Below are positions 1 to 9,722 of a stretch of DNA of 64,000 nt, one piece after another. Both the position numbers and the translations under genes were made by a program. Origin of the DNA: Triticum aestivum (lineage: Eukaryota; Streptophyta; Magnoliopsida; Poales; Poaceae); NCBI RefSeq assembly GCF_018294505.1, contig NC_057814.1, forward strand, positions 40,706,398 through 40,770,397, in the 5' to 3' direction. Below the pieces are notes generated by a model. It ran no database searches. It saw only the letters and a program-made list of their open reading frames with translations, and was not told the origin of the DNA. Numbering within the stretch: position 1 is the first letter of the stretch; every line of letters begins with the position of its first letter.

Positions 1-2338
1 ACCGGGCCAGCTCGCTGAGCTGGCGTAAGTGGAGACGCGCCGCGCGAATGCGCTTTCGTTTCTCGAAAGCGTACTTCGTCGCGGCTTCAGAGAGAAATGC
101 GTTTTCGTTTTCTGAAAACGTACTTTCTGTCGCCTGCTGTCAGTAATGCGCTTTCCCTTCTCTGAAAACGTATTTTCCTTAGTGCGCTTTCTGTTTTAAC
201 TGACAAGGGCCTGTCTGTGAATATTTATTTTACAGATTAGTCCCTGTCATTCAAACGGTTGTATCTTTGCAAGCACAACTCCGATTGAGGTGACTCCAGC
301 GCTCACGTTCTCTGTCCGTCGAGCTCTTTCCGTTGGTATCATTTTCATTATGTTTCGACACAGTGAAAATGATCATTTTGCCCTTGCCCGTAAACAGCCC
401 CTCCGAGAGAGAACTGTTTCCGGCAAATCGTTCCGCGATCGTTTCCCACTTCTTCCCGGAGTATTTGTCGACCCCCAAGCAAGCCAACCTCTTATCATGA
501 GCCCCGAACTTGCATGTTGACTTTGCTTGCACCTTGTGTGTGTAGTTGCAGTTGTTTCATATCATTTTCGTCTGCAGTTATTCCATTATGCCTGTCATGC
601 ATGCGTGTGTTTTCATGATATCTTTTGCCATGCTAATTAGAATGTTATTATTAATAATGCCATGTCACTACTCCACTTTATTTTCATGTCATCGTTATAA
701 GATGTTATGATGATTGAAATGCACCGTGATATGCTAGTACTTGATATTGTCATGCTCTGTATTCAATAGTTGTGTACTTGAGAAGTTCAATATTTTGTTC
801 ATTCATTTGTATGCTGCATGCTCATTGTTGCATTCATGTTCATGATGATGGAGAAGTTAATAAAATGACTTAATAATAACAAACCTCCTCCGTCATCGAT
901 GGGATCGAGTCATAGTGCCACCAAATCGAACTTCTTCAGTGCAGCAACATTTGCCTTTGTGGGAAGGCCTTAATGAGATCTATTTTCGTGCCTCTCGTCG
1001 GTGCATCCAACTAGGGAAGGTTATGGGCATGCTTACCCTAATCATATAGGCGGAAATAACCTTGTGTGCCCGTTGTTAGAATTTTTGGTACCGGTCCCCG
1101 TGAGGGACGTTTTGGCCACGACGGTGGTCGTTGTGTCTTTGGTAGACACGGGGCCACCCAGGACTAGCCCAGTTGGGAGTGGGTCGGAGTGGCCGGGAGA
1201 GTGTCATGGCAGTAGGTCGGTTTCGTCGGAATGCCGTTGGTCCACCCGAATGGGATGACGAGGCCATGGGTTCCGTGGTGTGGGTACAGTGTGCTACCTC
1301 TGCAGAGTGTATATAAAGTCTATCGATAGCAACACAGTTCGTAGTAGGTCCCACTATCAGGTCTTGGTCGAAATGGAGGATAAACCTGAAATAATTAAGT
1401 TGGTAAATAAAGATGTGATAACACGAATATGGTGACTTGAACTATGAGATAATCGTGAGAAGTCACGACGATGTTTTGATATGATCACGGGACGAGGTCT
1501 CGATGAGTGTTGGAGACCAAGTGTTGGTCATGGTTGTGATCGCCGGAAAGATCACCGTTCGGTTGCGAGACAACCCGTTGGTAAGAGAGTCCGAGGGACT
1601 CGGTGCACAAGTTTGGTTGCATTTCATGAGTAATATGTTGCATTTAAGAACCATGATAGAACAGAAGATGGTTGCATATAGTTAACATGTTATGTCTGCA
1701 TTTGATATGATCGGTAGCTTATTTTCAGCATAGTTTCATGATGCCATGCCATGCTTTGATTGACATGTTAAGTTATGCCATGATTGGGATAATATGCTAT
1801 GTTTTGCTATTACCATGTTATAAGCATGTTTTGATAGGCCATGATTACTGACATGTTAGTAGATGCTATGATATTGCTCATGCTTAGTTGATCTTTATCA
1901 TGCCATGTTTAGTAATTGATATGAGATAGGTTGTTGCATGCGCTTGGTTCTTGCTTTGTCTTCTGCTTGTTTGGATGCTATGTATTTGGTTGTCTTGCAA
2001 GTACATTCAATGTACTGACCTGGCGTGTCATGCCAGTTTTGTAGGTCATACCCGAACCGTTCACTTGATCCATCATGCTAGGCCGTAACCTTGCCAGTCC
2101 TGTGAGTTGTGGAGCCCAGCCAGAGTTGATGAGCCGCCAAACCAAGACTTCCGCCGCCATTTTAATAGGCTTAGGGCTATGCCAGATAATTGTATTCATC
2201 AATGATGTACTCTTTTATACATGTATTTGATGAATATTCTTGTACCTGGAATGTTGTATCTTGGACCTGTCCTGCGTCAGGTGTTATCCTGGGCTGACAT
2301 GCGAAGGCCCCCTGCTCCATGCGGATCGGGGTGCCACA
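1..2338. mobile_element. Right-hand end of an LTR retrotransposon (LTR, perhaps with UTR)
   Basis: This stretch ends in GGGGTGCCACA at 2338, and the next base resumes the CACTA second ORF exactly where it is intact near 63630. That makes 2338 the outer edge of an inserted element ending in the canonical CA. No long ORF or protein domain is visible. A TATA-like box (TATATAAAG, about 1310) is compatible with a plus-strand LTR promoter, but orientation is not proven because the left half lies outside the window. It could be a solo LTR, a 3' LTR, or an inverted 5' LTR. I do not recognise the family. Confidence 0.6.
47..190. repeat. Tandem array of about 50-bp units, each a hairpin
   Basis: Three full units and a partial fourth each contain ATGCG(C/T)TTTC followed by a short loop and GAAA(G/A)CGTA. 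Stem arms lie at 51-58/64-71, 100-106/114-120 and 149-155/164-170. Stem 1 uses CGCTTTCG with CGAAAGCG. Stem 2 uses CGTTTTC with GAAAACG, so both partners changed. Stem 3 has one unpaired position. The array lies in the LTR-element portion of the window. Confidence 0.75.
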
Positions 2339-3863
2339 GGCCTCGATGATGGTACTGACGCCGACATCGACACCGACGGCGCCGGCACCAATGGCGGCGC
2401 CGAGACCGGTGGGGAAGATACCGGCGGGGAAGGTACCGGCGCCGATGCCGCTACCAAAAAGAAGAAGCAGAGGATACGAAAACCTAACAAACTAGGGATT
2501 GGACGACTAGTGATCACAAAGATGGCACCTGGCAAGTTTCAGCCATTAGAGCCGGAAGAACCTCACAAGTGCTATGGGAACCATGTAGGATGCATCCTAC
2601 GGGAATGCGCGAGCATCAACGACGATGACTTAAGGAGTAAAGAACATTTGACGCAGTTGCTCCTGACGAAGTTGCGCAGAGATTCAAGTTCGCCGACCGG
2701 GATGATAACATAGAACAACCGTGGGATGATCCGCAGATGAAAAATATTAACTATCACGCCATGGGCATGTTCAGCAATGATTTGGCCTCCTGGAAAGGGA
2801 GGGTGAAACGAGCTATTGAGGCTGAGGAACCCCTGTCCAAGATTCTGGAGGAAAATCCGACACTTACGGAAGAGGAGTTCGAAAAGTTCAAGGACACTTG
2901 TGCTACCGAGGCAGCCAAGGCTAAGGCTGCGAAATTCAAGAGCCTTCAGCAAAGGAACACAGGGAAGCATTGCCTCGGAAGCCGTGGCTACCTCGGTAAA
3001 AGTCCCATATGGGATAAGGAGGACGCGGAACATGAAGCCGCATGTATCCCAGACCCCTTCGCGAAGTTCACCAACCCTTTGGAGCGTGACTTCATCAGGG
3101 CCCGCTACAAAGTGGGACAAGGAAAAGAAGGGTTTTTACACGGACCACATCACGAGGAAATTGATTAGACTACTGGTAATTTCTTTTACCACCTTACATT
3201 TAGCTCCATATCTAGTCGACAACACATTCCTAAACGGTTCACGCTCCTTCTGTAGGAGAAGCAACCCCAGCTTGCAGCCGAAAGCCCTACTTCTCCGATG
3301 AGGCCCAAGTGGGACACCCCTCTCAACCGGGCCTTGAACGAACTTAAGGGACTCCCTTTGGGCCAGCGGCCGCAATATGGTCGTGTGCACGGCGCTGGAG
3401 ACGGCGCCACGTGGAAGGTGTTTTACAACGAGGGCCCGGAGGCCAAGAAGAAGAAAAAGAAGTTTAGTCAGGCGGGCATCGACGCGAAGGTGAAGCTTGC
3501 GGTCGAGAAAAAAGCAGCTGAGGACGCGAAAAAAACAGCCGAGGAGAAAAATGAGTTGCTACAGCAGGCAGCGAATGCACCTGTAACTGCCTGCAGAAAT
3601 GATTTCGCTACTAACTTGGTTCCAGCTATCATCAACTAGACGAAGGAAAATCCAGACAAGACGATACATGATTTCCCGTTGCCCAGATTCGTCGGGAGCA
3701 ACTCCATGAACAACAGCACCACCGCACCATCACTTGGTCATGCAACCGGGCCTCCTCTCACAGTCGCTCCCGCTCATAGCAGCCCGTCCTCAGTCTCTGG
3801 CGCGCTAGGTGGGCCTTCGTCTTTGGCTGAGCTCGACGCCGTCACGGTAATTACATGTCGCAC

Positions 3864-3918
<55 letters not shown>

Positions 3919-5716
3919 ATTCCATTTTCGTTGCCTTTCGGATGTTTTACGCCACAGCCGTGATGTGTTTGCAGGCTGAAGAAACCCCGTGCACCATACT
4001 CTACTTGATCAAGGGCCAGAAGGTCTACGTGGGAAAGGGGATGATAATGAACCCCTTGCAACCCACGTTCCACAACCAGCCGATACCTGCTGGGCACTTC
4101 AGGGTTAGCTTGTCCAGTGTGAAATCGGGGCACGAGGATTTGCCTCCTCCACTACAGCATGTGGGAGAGGACGACGAGACCCCGCCGCGGATTGGAAGCT
4201 GCAAGGGTTGGGTGCTGCTATGGCCGAAGAATCTTATTCGTCTGGAGCCGGCCGAGATCACACCAATAACCACGCATCAACAAGCATGTGCGGAGACCAC
4301 CACCCCGCCTACGCAATTATCGGCTCCTGTAGTGCCGGGTGAGAGCGGCGGACGACGTGATGAAGGGGGTGCAATAGTACTTGCTGATGTAATCGGTCCT
4401 GTAGAACAGAGAATGGATGATGAGATGGAGGTCGACCCTATGGGTTTCCTCAATACAAACGCGTATGACTGTGAAATAGATATGATGAGTCAACCATATG
4501 ATGCATCAGGCTATCAACATGCTAATGAGGATATGGATGATCTGCCCGGGCAGGAAGGTCGTAGCAGGGATTGCAAAAAGTCTCTCTTCATGAAATCCTC
4601 ACAGGACACGCCTGAAGATGCCGCCTCAACACAGGCTCAACTAGCCGGGGGTCGTACAGTGCTTAGCCCGGGAACACTGGGGCAGGGGTTAAGGAAGGGT
4701 CTAGAAGGTGTGCCCAAGAAAAAGGAGAGGAACATATCGGGGAAGATAGTTGCCTCCAAACAAGCCAGAGCACATAGCAGCCAGACGATGGATTCTGAAG
4801 AGCGTGTACCCGTGAAAGGTGCGGCCATGTTCCATCTCACGGGCGAGCCGATGCTACCGCCGAAACCGCTGGAGGCAATATCAGGGGATCTCAGGAGACT
4901 GCACGACTATGTGCTGTCGACTGAGAAAAGCCTACTAGCCTCGAAGGATCCAGGATATCCGACATACGCGGCTCGTGTGCCTGAGGGGAAGTGCTACGTC
5001 GACACACGGCCCACGGAGGTGTTCTTCCTGCAGTTTGAGCATATCTTTGAGATGTTTCTCACAAGGTGGCTCGATTTTACAATCGTCCGCCTTTTTGCGC
5101 TACATATGAGCTCCGTCATGAAGAGAGAAGAAGTCTCGCAAATCTGTGTGGCAGATCCGTACTACATGCACGAGTCTTTCTCGAGTCTCGGCGACTTTGA
5201 GCATGAAACTGCTAGGGACTACCTCCAAAACTTCATGGTACATAATAAGGACCAGGAAATTGTCCTCCTGCCTTATCATCCAAAGTAAGTCAGTTTCGGA
5301 CAACCCTTTCGTACATTTCAATCATTCATTCTCGCTCATATGGAGAATAATTTGAGGCGTCTTTTCCCCGCAGCAACGGACGCGCCGTCCTTATCATTCT
5401 TTACCCGCGAGTCTCCCACGCCGTGTATTTCGACCCTTCCAGAGACTACAAGAAAAAGGACTACACCCACATAATGAATATTCTATATGATGCTCTCCAA
5501 GGCTTCAGCATTAGAGGTGGCCACATGCAGATCAGGAAACAAAGGAACAAGAAGATGTGTTTCGCGCATAAAACTAACTTCGGCTGCATCCATGTCCCAA
5601 AACCAAGCAAGAAGGATGGATTCTACATCCTCCATCTCATGATTGAGTTCAGCACGGACCACCAAAAGATGTGTTGCTCACACACGTTACACAATGACAC
5701 TGGGATGCTCTCTTAA
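2339..5716 (+). mobile_element. CACTA (En/Spm) transposon, truncated copy 1
   Basis: From 2339 the sequence matches, almost base for base, the second-ORF region that starts at 63630 in the CACTA at the right end of the window. Only the 3' protein-coding portion is present. The 5' side is cut by the LTR element ending at 2338, and no CACTA 3' terminus (a TAGTAGTG-type end) is visible before the next element. The tnp2 transposase is absent here, so this is a fragment that cannot move by itself. Confidence 0.8.
2339..5716 (+). pseudogene. CACTA second-ORF protein (Transposase_24-like, with C48 protease-like C-terminus), broken
   Basis: Four exons can be inferred from splice-like borders: 2339-3174, 3256-3846, 3975-5284 (donor GTAAGT) and 5374-5716. 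Exon 1 has an acidic Asp/Gly/Thr tract, a basic KKKKQRIRKP patch, then the Transposase_24-like stretch with FEKFKDTC and SRGYLGKSPIWDKED. Exon 2 is Lys/Glu-rich. Exon 3 begins AEETPCTILYLIKGQK and resembles plant CACTA domain DUF8039. Exons 3-4 end in a fold resembling Ulp1/C48 proteases (YFDPSRDYKKKDYTHIMN). Lesions: a 1-bp loss near 2680 relative to the copy at 63960, and a TAG at about 3637. The protease-like end has KDGFY where active enzymes have DCG. The role in CACTA elements (TNPA-like, terminal binding) is family knowledge, not seen here. Confidence 0.72.
3868..3914. repeat. (TA)n microsatellite in an inferred intron
   Basis: About 23 uninterrupted TA units lie between the inferred donor at 3847 and acceptor at 3974 of the CACTA second ORF. 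Open frames running through it encode only Ile-Tyr repeats and are not genes. Confidence 0.95.
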
Positions 5717-6470
5717 TATTTTTCTCTTCCATGTCTTCATGAGCTCAACATGTTTTTCATACATGCAAGTATTTTCAAAATATTTAAGGTTGTCATACAT
5801 CAATGGCGACCCTCAATTCAAGGATACCTCAACTCATCTTCGTCCAACTGATCTAAACTTATTTTCCTATAGCGATGAATTCATGCATGTTTATGTATGT
5901 GTCTGCGAACAATTCATGCATGTTTATACTGCTACAAATGTTGGTTGACAATAGTCATTAATTAGTACAGACTGATGTCTTACAATTTTTTAAAGATATA
6001 TTCGACATGTTGTTCTATAATTAATTTACATGCAAATAAGAAAATAATTTTTTGTATTATATTGTGGATATTTACCGTACATATACATTTTACACTTTAA
6101 TTATATATAGTGTACCCATCTAATTTCTGATTTAGCTTACCTGCAAAGTAATTGCATTTTTCATTATTGAAATCATTATTAATGCCATCGGTTGTAAAAA
6201 AAAAATGCGCGGTTGTAATAATATTATTGAAATCTAATCATACTATCAGCATGCTCTTACGTTTGGTAGGACCATGAAAATCAGACACATTTGCCTAAGA
6301 AAATCACACACGTGTATTTTCCTTCCGAGTTGACTTAGATTTGGACACTAAGGAGACTCAAGTTCGACTAATGATTTTTGCATCGTCAATTCCTGTGAAC
6401 TTCTTCGCAAAAAAATAGAAAATAATAATACTTGTGAACTTTTTTTTGCCGCCAATTCCTGGGAAGTTGA

Positions 6471-6545
6471 ATAGGGACTCGGTCTCCTTTTTTTTGTGCG
6501 TAAGGACCCGGTCTCCTTTGTTTTGCCTGAGGACTCGGTCTCCTG
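6471..6545 (+). repeat. Three copies of GGAC(T/C)CGGTCTCC
   Basis: The 13-base motif occurs at about 6475, 6507 and 6530, separated by T-rich or G/T-rich spacers of unequal length. Too short and irregular to assign to a known repeat. Confidence 0.6.
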
Positions 6546-6764
6546 CCCACATACGCCAAGTCTTTATGTGACCTGGCCGTGTTATTTTTTCTCTTCAGTG
6601 TTAACGTGATCTAGTTTGAGATGGGTGTATATCTGTTATACGTCTCCTTGACCAATACTTTATTTTGCTTTGCACCTTTCCATCATAACACGGGTACATC
6701 AATTTCTTAAAAAAAGACATGTACGTGACAACTTCCTATGTTCCAAAAAAGACATATATACAAT

Positions 6765-6893
6765 ATTTGTATGTAACGTTTAAATCTTTAATCTCAGCCC
6801 TTAATCTACAAAATTAATGGTCAAGATTATTTAATCTGTGTGGACGAACGTAATAGCTTGTTTGACTCTTGTTTTAATTATATAATAGATAGA
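6765..6893 (+). repeat. First copy of a dispersed pair ending ATTATATAATAGAT
   Basis: This segment and 7851-7990 share the same order of blocks: a GTAACGT/GTTACGT start, AAATCT, TCTCA..CC, a GTGGA(C/T)(G/A)AACGT block, TTGT(T/C)T, and the end TTAATTATATAATAGAT. The copies are diverged but collinear and lie on either side of the MITE. They may be two ends of one old element or a decayed tandem duplication. Confidence 0.5.
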
Positions 6894-7291
6894 TGTAATT
6901 TTCTGTTGGACTCTAATCTCTTAGAAACACTATTTCACTTTTGTTGTTGTGCATTAAAAATTAGGCACAAATTTAATCACTTGGAATTTGAGTTGCTAGC
7001 ACTTGCGAACAATTTATTTTTTTCTATTTCAATAAATTTATAACTACTTTTTCTGACATTATAAATTTATTAATCTTGCAAGTCAAAAAGACCCTAATTA
7101 TTTGGCGTTACGTATTTGTTCTGTACAAAGTAAATACTGATTAATATGACTGATATGTCAGTGTAACGGACTTTATACTGTGCTACACACGGCTGTGTTT
7201 CTCATCATGTACTATCAATTAATTAACTATTGAGGTCCAGTCGCATCGGTTTAAAATAAAGGCACAAAAAGTTAGGAGAAGTCAGTGCTAA

Positions 7292-7574
7292 GACTAACCA
7301 CAATGGGTAGTAACATAAAGTAGTAACATGCTCATGTTACTACTCTATGTTACTACCTTTATAGTGGGGAGTAACATATGTGTGGTAACATGCAACACTT
7401 CATTTATTATGTTATAGACTCATCTTGTCTTGATATGTGTGATGTTACTCACACTAGTAGTAACTAGCTATGTTACTACATGCCCCTCTTCCTTCATTTA
7501 TTGCTTGCCATATCATCTATTTTATCTAGATATATGTGATGTTACTACCTATGTTACTCCCATTATGGGTAGTC
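7292..7574. mobile_element. Tourist-like (PIF/Harbinger) MITE
   Basis: A 283-bp element starts GACTAACCACAATGGG and its reverse complement starts GACTACCCATAATGGG, so the ends are imperfect inverted repeats. Both sides are flanked by TAA (7289-7291 and 7575-7577), the TWA-type target duplication expected for PIF/Harbinger elements. The interior has many GTTACTAC repeats and no coding capacity. Confidence 0.75.
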
Positions 7575-7850
7575 TAAACCTTAGCCTCCCAGCTAGACTC
7601 TACTACCTTGGGTTGTTGGCCCATGACAATGTTGTATCGCTCCGGAGTCCTTTATAAAATCTGTCCGGACTCTAGCTTGGGTTAGCCGATGACAATGGTA
7701 CTTTGTATTTTCTTTCCAAATCGATACAACGTTGCATCAATTTTTTAATCTTGGCCGGCAGTTTCTATAGTTCGCGGTGACTTATTTGTCTTCCAGCGTA
7801 AAGACGTGACAGTCCAATATGTTTGTACACACATGTTTATATGTTACGTA

Positions 7851-7990
7851 AAATTTTCTAAATCTCAACCGTTATTTTTTTGATCTGACGATGCAAATAA
7901 TGTTAGCGTATGTGGATAAACGTGATGGCTTATTTGTCTCTTTAATACTATATTATTCTGTATTTTTCTGTGTTTAATTATATAATAGAT
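7851..7990 (+). repeat. Second copy of the dispersed pair ending ATTATATAATAGAT
   Basis: Collinear, diverged match to 6765-6893. It ends exactly where Copia A sequence begins (about 7990). Confidence 0.5.
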
Positions 7991-9115
7991 TGCAAACGCC
8001 ATGTACTTTACTTTATCACTATACATTAGCGATAGTTGTATAAGCAATAGTTGGCGAGACGACCACGACGCTACGATGGAGATCAAGGTGTCAAGCCGGT
8101 GACGATGGAGATCATGGCGGTGCTTCGGAGATGGACGAGATGATGACGGCCATATCATGTCACATATTTTGATTGCATGAGATGTTTATCTATTATGCAT
8201 ATTATTTTTCTTGTATGGCGGTAGCATTATAAAATGATCCCTTAAACAAAATTTGAAGGTATAAGTGTGCTCCCTGATTATGCACCATTGCGAAAGTTCT
8301 TCCTGCTGGGACACCACGTCATGATCGAGTGTGATAGGCTCTATGTTCACATACAACGGGTGCAAGACAGTTCTGGACATGCGGAATACTCGGGTTAAAC
8401 TTGACGAGCCTAGCATGTACAGACATGGCCTCGGAACACTGGAGACCGAAAGGTCGAACGTGAATCATATAGTAGATATGATCAACATAGAGATGTTCAC
8501 CATTGATGACTACACCATCTCACGTGATGATCGGACATGGTTTAGTTGATTTGGATCACGTGATCATTTAGATGACTCGAGGGATGTCTATCTAAGTGGG
8601 AGTTCTTAAGTAATTTGATTAATTGAACTTAATTTATCATGAACTTAGTCCTGATAGTATTTGCATATCTATGTTGTAGATCAATAGCTCGCGATATAGC
8701 TCCCCATTTATTTTTTGATATGTTCCTAGAGAAAAATAAGTTGAAAGATGATAGTAGCAATGAAGCGGATTGGGTCCGTGATCTGAGGATTATCCTCATT
8801 GCTGCACAGGAAATTTATGTCCTTGATGCACCGCTAGGTGACAAACCTATTGTAGGAACAAATGCAGACGTTATGAACGTTTGGCAAGCTCGGTATGATG
8901 ACTACTTGATAGTTTAGTGCACCATGCTTTACGGCTTAGAACCGGGACTTCAAAAACATTTTGAATGCCATGGAGCATATGAGATGTTCCAAGACCTGAA
9001 ATTGGTATTTTAGAATCATGCCCGAATCGAGAGGTATGAGACCTCTGACAAGTACTTTGCCTACAAGATGGAGGAGAATTGCTCAACTAGTGAGCATGTG
9101 CTCAGAATGTCTAGG
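7990..9115 (+). pseudogene. Copia A: 5' UTR and gag of a degenerate Angela-like retrotransposon, left piece
   Basis: The sequence parallels Copia C (39490-40660) and Copia B (26840-27930) from UTR into gag. A recognisable gag piece is 8639-8917 (EADWVRDLRIILIAAQEIYV, then a stop). Further pieces (MLYGLEPGLQKHFECHGAYE; EENSSTSEHVLRMS) lie in other frames. No LTR is attached on the left. The right edge is the target site of CACTA B. The element continues at 35356. Confidence 0.75.
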
Positions 9116-9230
9116 CACTACAACAAAACTTGTCAGTAGGCACGCTTTTGCTAAGACGCTTTCATATGCGTCCCTATACTAGTAAGCATCTAGTATGTAG
9201 ACACGCTTCTTGGGACGATGTATAGAACGT
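9116..9230 (+). repeat. CACTA B left terminal repeat and subterminal motifs
   Basis: The 13-bp terminal repeat is followed by several variants of GTAGACACGCTT and GACGCTTT (for example about 9141-9150, 9156-9165 and 9198-9210). Matching motifs recur in both orientations at the right end. In CACTA elements such subterminal repeats are transposase binding sites; that role is inferred. Confidence 0.7.
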
Positions 9231-9486
9231 CACAAATCTTAACTTATTGGGTATATCATATTTATTAATTTTTACATGTGTAAATAGGTAGAGACAATTT
9301 TTAAGACGTTTTAGGATACATAAAGGAGTTTAACAATAAAAGAATAAAACCAAATAAAAAAGGGGGAGAAAATGGAAATTACCTTGGCCCATCTCTGCCC
9401 ACGAACGCAACAGAATCTTAGCGCGTGCCCTCCTTCACCCTATCCCGCCGCCACGACCTTCCGCCGCCCATCTATAGCGCGGTTGG

Positions 9487-9640
9487 GCTGGCTCCTCCTG
9501 CACCCCTGTGCCGCCTGGTCCCCCTGCCAATCTCCACCGCGGCGGGCTGGCATCTACTGCACCCGTGTGCCGCTTAGGTGGGCTGTCATTTGCGCCCACT
9601 ATGCCGTCGTCGGGCTGCCTCCTCCTGCATCCCTGCACCA
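9487..9640 (+). repeat. Imperfect tandem repeat, about 60-66 bp, C-rich
   Basis: Three units begin near 9487, 9547 and 9611 with GGGCTG followed by CTCCTCCTGCA or CATCTACTGCA and TG(T/C)(G/A)CC. An open frame crosses it, but it also crosses the junction into gypsy LTR sequence at 9723, so the frame is not a gene. Confidence 0.6.
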
Positions 9641-9722
9641 CCTACACTCCACTGCAGCTAGTCTTCCATCTACCACCCCGCACCGCCCCCTTGCCCCACT
9701 ACGTTACAGCTTAATCATACGG

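Larger units (their letters stand above)
5717..7288. other. AT-rich spacer without recognised gene
   Basis: The stretch is AT-rich with frequent stops on both strands. It may include the 3' UTR of the preceding CACTA copy, since nothing marks where that element ends. No LTR, TIR or RNA gene was recognised, apart from the short repeats listed separately. Confidence 0.6.

Noticed and set aside
3774..4133. Open frames on both strands through the (TA)n run
   Set aside because: They consist largely of Ile-Tyr codons from the microsatellite and overlap the CACTA intron and exon 3.
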